DNA of 34,582 nt from Puia sp. (GTDB lineage Bacteria > Bacteroidota > Bacteroidia > Chitinophagales > Chitinophagaceae): the NCBI GenBank assembly GCA_031292515.1, contig JARLGZ010000236.1, forward strand, positions 1 to 34,582, given 5' to 3'. Position 1 is the first letter of the stretch, and the number at the start of each line of letters is the position of its first letter. The position numbers were made by a program, and so were the translations under genes. The notes beneath the pieces are model-generated. The model saw only the letters and a program-made list of their open reading frames with translations, ran no database searches and had not been told where the DNA came from. Shown here one piece after another: positions 7,031-15,128 of this stretch.

Positions 7031-7921
7031 TTAAGAGCTAATTTCAAGCTTATATCCTTTGCCGCGTATAACAACGATGTTGATATTGGGATCAAATTCC
7101 AATTTTTTTCTAAGTTTTGATATGAACATATCCAGGCTGCGCCCCACAATAACACCTTTGTCCTCCCATATCTCTTTTTGTAGGCGACTTCTCTCTACGA
7201 TCTCATTAGGAGACAACGCGAAAATGAGCAGCAGGCGCGTTTCCGTTTCAGTCAGGTCTATGGTCTTTTTATTTATTACCAGTTGTCGTTCCTGCGCATT
7301 AAACAAAACCCGGCCAAAAGTAAATATCTGGGTGCACTGATCGTTAGGCAAGGCTCTCCGCGGCTTAACCGTTCTCAAAAAAAGGAAACCAACAAATGCA
7401 AAAAATAGCAGGCTGCCCATAAGATATCCTTTTTTTGCAGTATTTAAGCCCGTCGGTTTGAATTTAACGTTGATCATGTAACATGCTTTGGGTTGCTTTC
7501 TTCCTATGCATGCAACAATATCATCTTTTTTATTTTTGGATATAGCGTATCCATAGGCTACGCTGGAGTTGCCACAGTTCAAAACGTTGACAACATAATC
7601 ACCTGCAAGCGGGTCTTTGGCCAACAAACGCCGGGTAGTATTCACCATAGAGTCCGATTGAAAAGTAAGCTCATTCTCAAAGCTGATCTGGTATTCATTT
7701 TCAGCGATCTTCTTTACCGGGAGCACTCTTGATGTACTGTCTCCCGACTGTAAGAGCAGTTCATGCCCGATCCTGCGGAGCAAAACTTCCCTTCTGGCGA
7801 TATCAAAGTCGTCACCTCCGGTCATACTGAAAGCCGCGCAGATAACAGAGACAAACGAGAGTAATATCAATCCGCACAGGTATATGCTTTTCCCGGAGAG
7901 GAGATTTCGGCTATCAGGCAT
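7031..7921 (-). CDS. membrane-anchored winged-helix transcriptional regulator (one-component, OmpR/ToxR-type DNA-binding domain)
   Basis: The product is 296 aa. It has a first membrane segment at residues ~12-31, a predicted periplasmic domain to ~160 with three Cys residues (in VLNCG, VACIG and KACYM), and a second membrane segment at ~165-183. A C-terminal OmpR/PhoB-type winged helix occupies ~195-296; it includes LTETETRLLLIFALSPNEIVER, the recognition-helix region VGRSLDMFISKLRKKL, and the wing with IRGKGYKLE. There is no receiver domain, so it senses directly rather than through phosphorylation. ToxR/CadC proteins have the reverse domain order; this arrangement is common in Bacteroidota. 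Three TTTACA boxes lie just upstream in the shared divergent region, consistent with autoregulation. A relic of a second copy's start lies at 8224-8268. The signal it senses is unknown. Confidence 0.75.
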   Translation of the reverse strand: MPDSRNLLSGKSIYLCGLILLSFVSVICAAFSMTGGDDFDIARREVLLRRIGHELLLQSGDSTSRVLPVKKIAENEYQISFENELTFQSDSMVNTTRRLLAKDPLAGDYVVNVLNCGNSSVAYGYAISKNKKDDIVACIGRKQPKACYMINVKFKPTGLNTAKKGYLMGSLLFFAFVGFLFLRTVKPRRALPNDQCTQIFTFGRVLFNAQERQLVINKKTIDLTETETRLLLIFALSPNEIVERSRLQKEIWEDKGVIVGRSLDMFISKLRKKLEFDPNINIVVIRGKGYKLEISS

Positions 7922-8014
7922 ACCGCTTACGATTTATTTACAAAGTTTACATTATTATTTACAATCCAAACTCTCGCGCTGAAAGATATCAGAGTAATTT
8001 CACTGGATCAATTT
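7889..8014. repeat. duplicated regulator-start/promoter block, copy 1
   Basis: This block spans the first codons of the regulator and its upstream region. It aligns with 8224-8350 over about 126 bases at roughly 80% identity by eye, with almost no gaps. Both copies keep the coding start (SRNLLSGK), the three TTTACA-type boxes and the TTTACAATCCAAA stretch. It shows that the divergent promoter module was duplicated in tandem. Confidence 0.7.
7937..7963. promoter_or_regulatory. triple TTTACA box, copy 1 (candidate operator)
   Basis: TTTACA occurs at 7937-7942, 7946-7951 and 7958-7963, with 9- and 12-base steps. OmpR-type winged helices bind direct repeats about 10-11 bases apart, so this is a candidate site for the adjacent regulator. 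The same 9/12 spacing is kept at 8272-8298, which supports function. Binding is inferred. Confidence 0.45.
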
Positions 8015-8084
8015 GATATACATTAAAATAAAATAAATGTATTAGTATTTGCTAAAAAATGAAAGGATATTAAATAAATAAATT

Positions 8085-8201
8085 ATGAAATATGTATATG
8101 CCTTTTTCTCAAAGTCGTTTTTTCACACCTCATGTGGACAAAACCAAACAAACGTATCTAAAGATAATATCAAGACCGAAACCAAAGATAGAAACGAGTG
8201 A
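8085..8201 (+). pseudogene. short lipoprotein leader, probably the remnant of a longer gene
   Basis: An ATG at 8085 opens a 38-codon frame ending at a TGA at 8199-8201. It encodes a hydrophobic leader, then HTSC with Cys17 as a possible lipidation site, then GQNQTNVSKDNIKTETKD. The part after the Cys matches the small lipoprotein at 10275 (CKQKQT ... IRSETKD). From memory, the NQT...DNIKxETKD leader is typical of the N-terminus of Bacteroidota lipoproteins with two-component-regulator-propeller repeats; here the propeller is missing. The frame lies between the two duplicated promoter blocks, in the position expected of a target gene divergent from the regulator. Confidence 0.45.
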
Positions 8202-8223
8202 TACCAATCCGTAGGTATTTGCG

Positions 8224-8350
8224 TTTCCCGGAGAGGAGATTTCGGCTATTAAACATACTATTTACGATCTATTTACAAAGGTTACATTTTTATTTACAAT
8301 CCAAATCTCTGAAGCCGAAAAATATCAAAGTAGATTTGCTGCATCAATTT
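8224..8350. repeat. duplicated regulator-start/promoter block, copy 2, with a dead regulator start
   Basis: On the minus strand the would-be start codon at 8254-8256 opens MFNSRNLLSGK, matching the live regulator (SRNLLSGK), and then diverges into unrelated sequence after about 11 codons. The upstream half keeps the TTTACA boxes. It therefore carries the 5' stub of a lost paralogous regulator plus its promoter. It now sits directly upstream of the gene at 8441. Confidence 0.65.
8272..8298. promoter_or_regulatory. triple TTTACA-type box, copy 2 (candidate operator)
   Basis: TTTACA at 8272-8277, GTTACA at 8281-8286 and TTTACA at 8293-8298 keep the 9- and 12-base steps seen in copy 1. The array lies ~145 bases upstream of the secreted-protein gene at 8441 and could place it under the regulator at 7031-7921. 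Confidence 0.4.
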
Positions 8351-8440
8351 CGACAGGATAGGAAACCATCATGATTTTGCCTAAAACCGCACGGTAAATC
8401 ATGATCGCTTCATCACCATTAAAAAGCAAAAATTAAACAA

Positions 8441-9013
8441 ATGAAAAATAAAAGAACCGTTTTGTACTGCCTGACTATTCTGTTAACAGGAGTAATTTAT
8501 TTTGCCGTACAGGCTCTGCAAAAAAATGGCACTCATCGCGCTGGCTTTTCCGGCGAATGGAAATCCAAAGAGTCGATAGCTATGGGCGGAAATATTGTTT
8601 GCTGCTATAACTCGGGTGACCGTATGCTAGCTAAAACGATGAAAATAGCAGAGCAGGTAAATTTTCTAGCCGTAGAGGTGTCAAGTTCGTTTCCGGGTAC
8701 AGCTCCTGTTACCAGCCAGGAGAAAATGGCCTTCGACGGTAAAGCAAGCGAAATTGATAATGGCCCGGGAAGAGGAAAAAAGTTTACAGTAAAGTTGTCA
8801 GCTGATGGACAAACGATGACTGTTAACTCAATTGTATACAAGATGGTTCCCACTCCTTACCATGTAGATGTTCAGGAACAAATGCTTGTTTACGTAACAG
8901 AGGTTTGGAAGCTGAGCAATGATGGCAAGTCTATTTCCGTTCAGACCAATGCAAAATCAAACTTATTCGGCGGCGAGCGTTCCTGGAAGACTGTATTCGA
9001 TAAAACCAGTTAG
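8441..9013 (+). CDS. secreted/anchored protein of 190 aa, lipocalin-like in outline
   Basis: A basic start (MKNKR) and a hydrophobic segment at residues ~8-26 indicate export or an N-terminal anchor; there is no lipobox Cys. The mature part opens with FSGEWKSKESIAMGGN and continues with alternating strands (KFTVKLSADGQTMTVNSIVYK, then VYVTEVWKLSNDGKSISVQTN). This GEWK ... LSxDGKSLxV rhythm is typical of small lipocalin-like or DUF-type beta-barrel proteins of Bacteroidota. Two adjacent Cys residues (IVCCYN) could be redox-active or metal-binding. It lies downstream of the second TTTACA block, so regulation by the membrane regulator is plausible. No firm family name. Confidence 0.65.
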   Translation: MKNKRTVLYCLTILLTGVIYFAVQALQKNGTHRAGFSGEWKSKESIAMGGNIVCCYNSGDRMLAKTMKIAEQVNFLAVEVSSSFPGTAPVTSQEKMAFDGKASEIDNGPGRGKKFTVKLSADGQTMTVNSIVYKMVPTPYHVDVQEQMLVYVTEVWKLSNDGKSISVQTNAKSNLFGGERSWKTVFDKTS

Positions 9014-9035
9014 TATTCAAAGACTTTTTTGTACA

Positions 9036-9055
9036 AGCCCGATTTAGTTCGGGCT
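9036..9055. terminator. 7-bp hairpin after the secreted-protein gene
   Basis: AGCCCGA (9036-9042) pairs with TCGGGCT (9049-9055) around a 6-base loop. The T-run lies before the stem and an A-run after it, so it would work better as a terminator for the minus strand; for the gene at 8441 it is at best an imperfect terminator. Confidence 0.35.
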
Positions 9056-9119
9056 AAAAAGCGTCGTGCCGATCGACGCCCGATATCTTTACTTCATCGT
9101 TCACCAAATCATTTAAGTC

Positions 9120-10244
9120 ATGAAAATCATTTATAACCTTGCTTTTTTGGTCCTTCTTCAATTCTCATTTTGCGCTGACCGGGCGTTGCAATTGCCACAG
9201 TCTTCCGCCCAGACTGATAGCGTGCAAATACAAAAAAGAGATAATGTTGTAGATGCAAATATCGTTTTTAAATCTACTGATGACGGACAAACATGGCAGG
9301 ACATTAGCGAAGGGCTGCCCGAACCTGTGAAAGATAAATATGGAGTCGGTAGAAATGATTTTTTTGCAGATGATAATGGGCTCTATTTATCTGCTGGGGA
9401 TGGGATATATCACAATAAACCAAATTCTAAAACTCCTTTTTGGAAAAAAGAGATTTTCCCTGACGAACATAGCAGTATTGCCCCTGGTAAGGCCGGGATC
9501 TTTGCATACAATTACTGGGGTAGTGGAATTTTCCAAAAAACAAACGGAACGGGTGTATGGTCGCCGGTATTCACAAATTTCCAGGAGAAACGGGTACTCA
9601 GCGTTTTTGAAACTGCCGGAGGCACAATTTTCATCGGCTCCGACAGAGGTCTTTTTAAATCCACTAACAGTGGAAAATCCTGGAAACAACTGCAGGCTGC
9701 AGGCTGGGGGAAAATGGTAGAATCAAATGGCGTACTCCTTGCGACCAGCCAGGGAGGGATATTGAGATCGACCGATGATGGTGAAAGCTGGGCCTTGGTG
9801 ATCAGTGAGGGCGGCCTGGGTATTGATGTAGCAAGTATTCAAGGTGGATTCGCTGCTATTACTTACAGCACCGTTTCGAAGACCCGGAGAATACGAACAT
9901 CCTACGACGGCGGCAAAACCTGGCAGGCTATTGATGCCGGCCTCCAGGCGCATGGTTTTATTGACCCAATCTTGCCGCCGGTTAATGCTAACCTTCCGGC
10001 CCAAGGCTTTTCCGATTCAACCTGGCATCCTAAGGATACTACGACCCTTCCGGTGCCAGCGTACATTACAACCATTATCCAGGTGGGTGAAAACTTCTTT
10101 GCTGGTCATTCTGACGGCATTTACAGGTCATCGGACAAGGGAAAAACATGGAAACTGTTACTTCCTTCTGTAAAAGGAAAGATGTTCAAATTATGTGTTT
10201 CCGGCAACGTGATTTACGCCATACAGATGGAGTCACATTGTTAA
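9120..10244 (+). CDS. exported Asp-box/BNR-repeat beta-propeller protein (sialidase-like or Ycf48-like fold)
   Basis: The product is 374 aa with an N-terminal signal peptide (residues 1-~18, ending FSFC; the lipobox is imperfect, so lipidation is uncertain). Five Asp-box repeats of the S-x-D-x-G-x-x-W type are visible: KSTDDGQTW (~51-59), KSTNSGKSW, RSTDDGESW, SYDGGKTW and RSSDKGKTW near the C-terminus. They are separated by strand-rich spacers such as GGTIFIGSDRGLF. Asp-box propellers occur in sialidases, Ycf48-like assembly factors and many uncharacterised surface proteins. The catalytic Arg triad and FRIP motif of sialidases are not seen, so enzymatic sialidase activity is unlikely. A TATCTTTA element at 9084-9091 may be its promoter -7 box. 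The small lipoprotein gene at 10275 follows. Confidence 0.75.
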   Translation: MKIIYNLAFLVLLQFSFCADRALQLPQSSAQTDSVQIQKRDNVVDANIVFKSTDDGQTWQDISEGLPEPVKDKYGVGRNDFFADDNGLYLSAGDGIYHNKPNSKTPFWKKEIFPDEHSSIAPGKAGIFAYNYWGSGIFQKTNGTGVWSPVFTNFQEKRVLSVFETAGGTIFIGSDRGLFKSTNSGKSWKQLQAAGWGKMVESNGVLLATSQGGILRSTDDGESWALVISEGGLGIDVASIQGGFAAITYSTVSKTRRIRTSYDGGKTWQAIDAGLQAHGFIDPILPPVNANLPAQGFSDSTWHPKDTTTLPVPAYITTIIQVGENFFAGHSDGIYRSSDKGKTWKLLLPSVKGKMFKLCVSGNVIYAIQMESHC

Positions 10245-10274
10245 ACCTGCCCGATAGTAAATGATAAATAAAAG

Positions 10275-10439
10275 ATGAAAAAATTTGTAAAATCATTTGC
10301 GCTGTTCTCAATGGCTGTTTTTCTCTCTTCCTGTAAACAAAAGCAAACATACGCAACCCCGGATATTATCAGGTCCGAAACCAAAGACTCAGTGAGTCCC
10401 TACGGGGGCAGGGGCTACATTACGACCCTGGCTTATTGA
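10275..10439 (+). CDS. small lipoprotein, 54 aa; possible truncated gene
   Basis: An ATG at 10275 opens MKKFVKSFALFSMAVFLSSC, a good lipoprotein signal with lipobox LSSC and Cys20. The mature peptide is only 34 residues (KQKQTYATPDIIRSETKDSV, then a Gly-rich turn and TTLAY). It resembles the leader at 8085 after the Cys (Q-Q-T ... ETKD), so both may be 5' remnants of a family of larger propeller lipoproteins. It starts 30 bases after the Asp-box protein and could be co-transcribed. Its last 20 bases overlap the 3' end of the convergent SDR gene, another sign that its original 3' end was replaced. Confidence 0.5.
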   Translation: MKKFVKSFALFSMAVFLSSCKQKQTYATPDIIRSETKDSVSPYGGRGYITTLAY

Positions 10440-10998
10440 TTCCCAGGCTCTCGCCCACATACTGCTCCGGGTGTTCGATAACTTTTACAATAAAAGCCGC
10501 CAGGCTTTTCTGCGATACCACCGATCCCTTTTCAGGTTCACCCTTCTGGGTAATCTCATAGTCTACCTCGTCCACATTCGTGAACCAGGTCGGCCGAAGG
10601 ACTGTATAATCCAAGCCGGACGTCTCAATCACATCTGCCGCCGCCCGGTACGGCTTCAGCACAGGTCGCAAAGGCTTATCATAAATCCCGATCGAACTGA
10701 TCAGGATTACCCGCCGGACACCCGTCTCCCGCATGACGCGGACGACGTTCTTTACCATCGCCTCCAGGTCTCCCGCAAGGTTAATATATACCATATCCTG
10801 CCCGGCTATCGCACCATGAAGCTCGTCATAATGCAGCGCATCGCCTTCCACAACTCTCACCTCCGATGGGATCTTTTTCCTTAGTCGCCGCGCATTCCTG
10901 ACAAACAGGGTCAGTTGAATAGCTGACCGGCCCAGTAACATATCCGTTACCTGTCGCGCAATATTGCCGCTGGCGCCAATGATTATGACATTTTTCAT
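10420..10998 (-). CDS. NAD(P)-binding atypical short-chain dehydrogenase (SDR_a5/NmrA-like)
   Basis: The product is 192 aa, a single Rossmann domain. The nucleotide-binding motif is GASGNIA at residues 8-14; R34 (VRNARRLRKK) after the second strand suggests a preference for NADP(H). Further family signs are VVEGDALHYDEL, VILISSIGIYD, and LDYTVLRPTWFTNVDEVDYEI. The classical YxxxK pair is not in its usual form (PYRAAADVIE replaces it), which is normal for atypical SDRs that bind NADPH and may act as sensors or oxidoreductases on unknown substrates. It is the last gene of a leftward redox cluster, 19 bases after the alcohol-dehydrogenase fragment. Confidence 0.8.
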   Translation of the reverse strand: MKNVIIIGASGNIARQVTDMLLGRSAIQLTLFVRNARRLRKKIPSEVRVVEGDALHYDELHGAIAGQDMVYINLAGDLEAMVKNVVRVMRETGVRRVILISSIGIYDKPLRPVLKPYRAAADVIETSGLDYTVLRPTWFTNVDEVDYEITQKGEPEKGSVVSQKSLAAFIVKVIEHPEQYVGESLGINKPGS

Positions 10999-11017
10999 GG
11001 CATATAATTTATGCTCA

Positions 11018-11542
11018 CTAATTTTTCAACGATGCCATATCGATCACAAACCGGTAATGAACATCGCCCTTTTCCAGCCGTTCAAAAGCCTTATTCACAT
11101 ACTCCATATCGATCTTTTCAATTTCAGCCACGATATTGTGCTTCGCACAGAAACCAAGCATCTCCTGGGTTTCTGCGATTCCACCGATATTAGAACCAGC
11201 AAAGCTCCGATTCCCCATAACAACATTAAAAGCCCCGATTTCCAATGCATCCGGCGGCAACCCCACTAAAACCACAGCCCCGTCATGACGCAAAAGATTC
11301 AAATACGTATTGACGTCGTGCTTAGCCGAAACTGTGTCGATGATAAAATGCAGGCTGCGCACATACTTTGCCATTTGTCTGGCATCGGTCGACAATACCG
11401 CCTCGTCAGCTCCCAGCCGTTTTGCATCCTCCACCTTCGACACGGAAGTAGTGAACACCACCACATGAGCCCCCATTGCCTTCGCTATCTTGATGGCCTG
11501 GTGACCGAGACCTCCGATTCCCAAGATACCGACTTTTTTGCC
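11018..11542 (-). pseudogene. zinc-type alcohol dehydrogenase (MDR family), C-terminal half only
   Basis: The frame reads GKKVGILGIGGLGHQAIKIA and on through the NAD(P)-binding Rossmann domain (LVGLPPDALEIGAF ... VHYRFVIDMASL) to a stop at 11018. Full MDR alcohol dehydrogenases of this type are about 350 aa with an N-terminal zinc/GroES-like catalytic domain; here only about 175 codons remain and the catalytic half with its Zn ligands is absent. The sequence changes abruptly at ~11540 into a carboxymuconolactone-decarboxylase fragment in another frame. A short protein could start at the TTG at 11524, but it would have no catalytic domain. Confidence 0.75.
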
Positions 11543-11646
11543 GATAGATATTGCTGGATGTGCCGCTGATCTGCCGGTGAATCTTCGTACATTTTGTCGA
11601 TCACCGCTCCAAAAATGGTCTTCTGCACCTCCAATCCTTTGGCGCC
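11539..11646 (-). pseudogene. carboxymuconolactone decarboxylase-family fragment
   Basis: One minus-strand frame reads GAKGLEVQKTIFGAVIDKMY, then EDSPADQRHIQQYLSA, a close fit to the first third of carboxymuconolactone-decarboxylase/AhpD-like proteins, where the segment GLEVQ...IFG...HIQxYLSANCFGDY is typical. It has no start codon and breaks off at YLSA, exactly where the alcohol-dehydrogenase frame takes over. It is the middle piece of a three-gene deletion scar. Confidence 0.65.
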
Positions 11647-11726
11647 AGTATGTTTACCCAGGCAGTACCGGTAAAATAGCCGGAAGAAGCCTTCTCCCCG
11701 CGCGGAAAAATTCCACCCTGATTCAT
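11601..11726 (-). pseudogene. 5' fragment of a small cupin-domain protein
   Basis: An ATG at 11726 opens MNQGGIFPRGEKASSGYFTG, then TAWVNILAPKD. This is the N-terminus of the small cupins often encoded next to carboxymuconolactone decarboxylases and aldo/keto reductases (FPRGEK...YFTGTAWV). Homology stops at about residue 28 (near 11640), where the decarboxylase fragment begins in a different frame; the cupin frame then runs into a stop. The cupin core with its metal ligands is missing. Confidence 0.65.
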
Positions 11727-11750
11727 CTCATCAATATTTTTTTAATTATG

Positions 11751-12740
<990 letters not shown>

Positions 12741-12924
12741 CTATTTATAATTTCCAATAATCGTTTCAAGAGAATCCGGTTTGCCTGGTATAACCGGTCA
12801 TATCCGACTGAATTAGTGCAAAGTTCAGACCTTATATCGGTGGCATTGGTATATATATTACTGTATTTTCTACCAATATCACTGTATCGGGGTACCGGGC
12901 CGGCGCCGGGTAACCGGGAATGCA

Positions 12925-12932
12925 TAAATTTG
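12925..12932 (+). promoter_or_regulatory. Bacteroidota-type -7 promoter element for the AraC-family gene
   Basis: TAAATTTG matches the Bacteroidota -7 consensus TAnnTTTG and lies 19 bases before the ATG at 12952. A clear -33 TTG is not seen. Just upstream, a GC-rich, imperfectly palindromic stretch (GGTACCGGG ... CCGGGTAACC, 12892-12915) is a candidate operator in the divergent AKR/AraC gap. Confidence 0.45.
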
Positions 12933-12951
12933 TACTCACATAAACAGCAAT

Positions 12952-13848
12952 ATGGAAAGAGTAGTCGATTTTAAAAGTATTGGTGATTATAACGCCTTTA
13001 ATAATCATAAAACCCTACATCCGCTGGTGAGTGTCCTCGACCTGTCAAAGGCCGATCCAAGGCAGCATTACAAAATGAACTTTGGCATTTACTGCATTAT
13101 ACTGAAGGATGTGAAATGCGGCGATTTAAAATATGGAAGAGACTACTACGATTACCAGGAGGGCACGTTGGTCTTCTTTGCGCCCGGTCAGGTGGTTGAA
13201 GTCGAAAGCTATGATACATTCTATCAACCGAAGGGCCATGCCCTGGTGTTTCACCCCGATCTGATCCACGGAACCGCACTGGGAAAAATCATACATGAAT
13301 ACAGTTTCTTCTCGTACAACACGAACGAAGCGCTGCATCTGTCCGATCGTGAACGACAGATTGTGTTGGATTGTTTTGCTAAAATAGAATTTGAACTGCA
13401 GCAATCCATCGACAAGCATAGCAAAAAACTGATCGCTTCCAATATCGAGTTGTTCCTGAACTACTGCGACCGTTTTTATGACCGGCAGTTTATCACAAGA
13501 GACAACGTTCACAAGGGAATATTGGAAAAATTTGAGACTTTACTAAACGATTACTTTACATCTGAGAAACCGCAGTCTATCGGCTTGCCTTCAGTCGCCG
13601 GATGTGCCGACGACCTTCATCTCTCGGCCAATTATTTTGGCGATCTGATCAAGAAGGAAACCGGCAAAACTGCCCAGGAATATCTCCAGAATAAAATAAT
13701 TGATCTTGCAAAAAGCAAGATCTTCGAACCGGGCAAAACCGTGAACGATATCGCCTTTGAATTGGGCTTTAAATATCCACAGCATTTTACAAGATTGTTT
13801 AAGCAAAGGGTGGGGCATACTCCCAATGAATACAGAAGGATGAATTAA
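12952..13848 (+). CDS. AraC-family transcriptional regulator
   Basis: The product is 298 aa. The N-terminal ~170 residues form a cupin-like sensor domain (GTLVFFAPGQVVEVES ... GHALVFHPDLIHGTALG). The C-terminal ~100 residues are the double helix-turn-helix: ADDLHLSANYFGDLIKKETGKT for the first, and VNDIAFELGFKYPQHFTRLF followed by GHTPNEYRR for the second. In Bacteroidota such regulators often control a divergent oxidoreductase cluster; here the aldo/keto reductase cluster is divergent across a 217-base gap, so control of that cluster is the natural inference. The inducer is unknown. The ATG at 12952 fits the promoter element upstream. Confidence 0.9.
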   Translation: MERVVDFKSIGDYNAFNNHKTLHPLVSVLDLSKADPRQHYKMNFGIYCIILKDVKCGDLKYGRDYYDYQEGTLVFFAPGQVVEVESYDTFYQPKGHALVFHPDLIHGTALGKIIHEYSFFSYNTNEALHLSDRERQIVLDCFAKIEFELQQSIDKHSKKLIASNIELFLNYCDRFYDRQFITRDNVHKGILEKFETLLNDYFTSEKPQSIGLPSVAGCADDLHLSANYFGDLIKKETGKTAQEYLQNKIIDLAKSKIFEPGKTVNDIAFELGFKYPQHFTRLFKQRVGHTPNEYRRMN

Positions 13849-13879
13849 GGCGTCATCGACACCATCGCGTCAACCTTAT

Positions 13880-14017
13880 TTATAAACGATTCCCCATTTC
13901 TTCCAGCATGGAATTCAGCAGTACCGTTGCTTTCCGTAAATGTTCAAAATCAATCAGGTCAATCTTATCCAGCACCGTATGGTGTTCGGGAAATCCGCCA
14001 CTTCTAATGGTATATTT
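13880..14017 (-). pseudogene. C-terminal fragment of an M28-family-like peptidase
   Basis: A minus-strand frame bounded by stops reads RSGGFPEHHTVLDKIDLIDF, then EHLRKATVLLNSMLEEMGNR and a TAA at 13880-13882. The pattern (a Gly turn, HHT-x-x-D-K-I near a metal-ligand His, then a terminal helix) fits the C-terminus of M28 aminopeptidases. No start codon and no upstream domain exist; an in-frame stop precedes it. It is a decayed gene end, not a functional peptide. Confidence 0.5.
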
Positions 14018-14120
14018 TTATCCATGGAAGCGAGAATAAGATTATTTCAAAACAAACCCTTACGGAATTTGAAAAGCAATTGCCGAGTGTGCCGCGAAAA
14101 TCTACTGAGAAGGTTACTAA

Positions 14121-14666
14121 TCACATCTTTTTCCGATATTCGTAATATTCATTATATTCTTCACTATCTACGTCCATATATTTTGGAATAATAATTAATG
14201 CCCATTCATTTGCAATATCCTTCCAGGCTTGGGCAGCCACATCTATAACCATCTTTACATTGTCAGGGCTATTTAAAATTCTATTGTCATAGTAATCATT
14301 GATGCTGCTGTGATACGGGATTATTTTCTTTGCACCGGCCCCCCACCAATCCGAAAGATCCTCTTTATTTTTTTTGAAAGGCTCCTCAATAATACCATAA
14401 AGATTAAACAATTCCCTTGATCTCAGGAATGCGAATATTTTATATGCATCTATTAATTCCTGTGGCTTCTGTTTTAAATGACCGGCGAGATGCGCCCCCG
14501 TATCTAAAATCGGATTGTCATTATAATAAAATTGGGATTGTCCGTTTTTTTTAAACCAAGGAGTACTGGTCAAATGTTTTCCATATTCGAATCGCATAAA
14601 TGTCATATTGGGAACCGCCTTGGAAATCCAATATTCATAAATATCATTCCAGTTTTTCAATTTCAT
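14121..14666 (-). CDS. orphan hypothetical protein, 181 aa
   Basis: The product begins MKLKNWNDIYEYW and is rich in aromatic and charged residues (WFKKNGQSQFYYND, DLSDWWGAGAKKI, DSEEYNEYYEYRKKM at the end). It has no signal peptide or membrane segment and looks soluble. The size, composition and setting among decayed and mobile genes resemble orphan immunity proteins, but I recognise no family and see no catalytic motif. The upstream gap (14667-14772) separates it from a dead ATPase gene. Confidence 0.55.
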   Translation of the reverse strand: MKLKNWNDIYEYWISKAVPNMTFMRFEYGKHLTSTPWFKKNGQSQFYYNDNPILDTGAHLAGHLKQKPQELIDAYKIFAFLRSRELFNLYGIIEEPFKKNKEDLSDWWGAGAKKIIPYHSSINDYYDNRILNSPDNVKMVIDVAAQAWKDIANEWALIIIPKYMDVDSEEYNEYYEYRKKM

Positions 14667-14772
14667 ATCAGGAACGTTTTAAATATCAAATTACACCATA
14701 TTGTCTATTGCCTTTCACCTCGCTGTCCCGGACGAACAGCCGCCGGCGGCTTCGCTGATATTCCAGTACTGC

Positions 14773-15062
14773 TCATGATTTAACCCTCTCTTTGAACCTT
14801 CCTATATCCTCGCCCATCCGCGAGGCAAGGTAGTAGGGAAGGCTCAACAGGAGGTACGATCTACCGGTCAATTCAGGATATTTTTCTTAAAAATAGCGGA
14901 GCGTATTGATGGCAGCCGGAAATTGCCGGATATCATCAATGAACAACAGGATTTCGCCACAGTCGTTTTGCCCACTTGGCGAGCCTCTCTGAGAATCAAG
15001 AGCTTGCGATTGGGTTTAGCAGCCCACTTTTCAAGATGGTCAATAATTTCTCTGCCAGACAT
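14773..15062 (-). pseudogene. dead AAA_14/DUF4143 ATPase
   Basis: The start reads MSGREIIDHLEKWAAKPNRK, then LLILREARQVGKTTVAK, a P-loop in which the usual first Gly of GARQVGKT has become Glu. The frame then shifts and continues as EILLFIDDIRQFPAAINTLR with a Walker B-like box. It hits a TAA at 14887-14889 inside RYF(stop)EKYPEL, where the live relative at 3438 has RFFYEKYPEL. After PELT the sequence jumps to a C-terminal tail (LPYYLASRMGEDIGRF) and stops at 14773. So the gene carries a frameshift, a nonsense codon and large internal deletions. The frame stays open upstream to an ATG at 15098. Confidence 0.75.
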
Positions 15063-15128
15063 AGAGCAGCAGCGAATCGCTTTCCATACAATTTGCACGA
15101 AATTAGGGCGATTTACTGATATTTATTG

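Noticed and set aside
9120-10244. Sialidase enzyme
   Set aside because: Asp-box repeats are present but the catalytic Arg triad and FRIP motif are not seen, so only the propeller fold is claimed.
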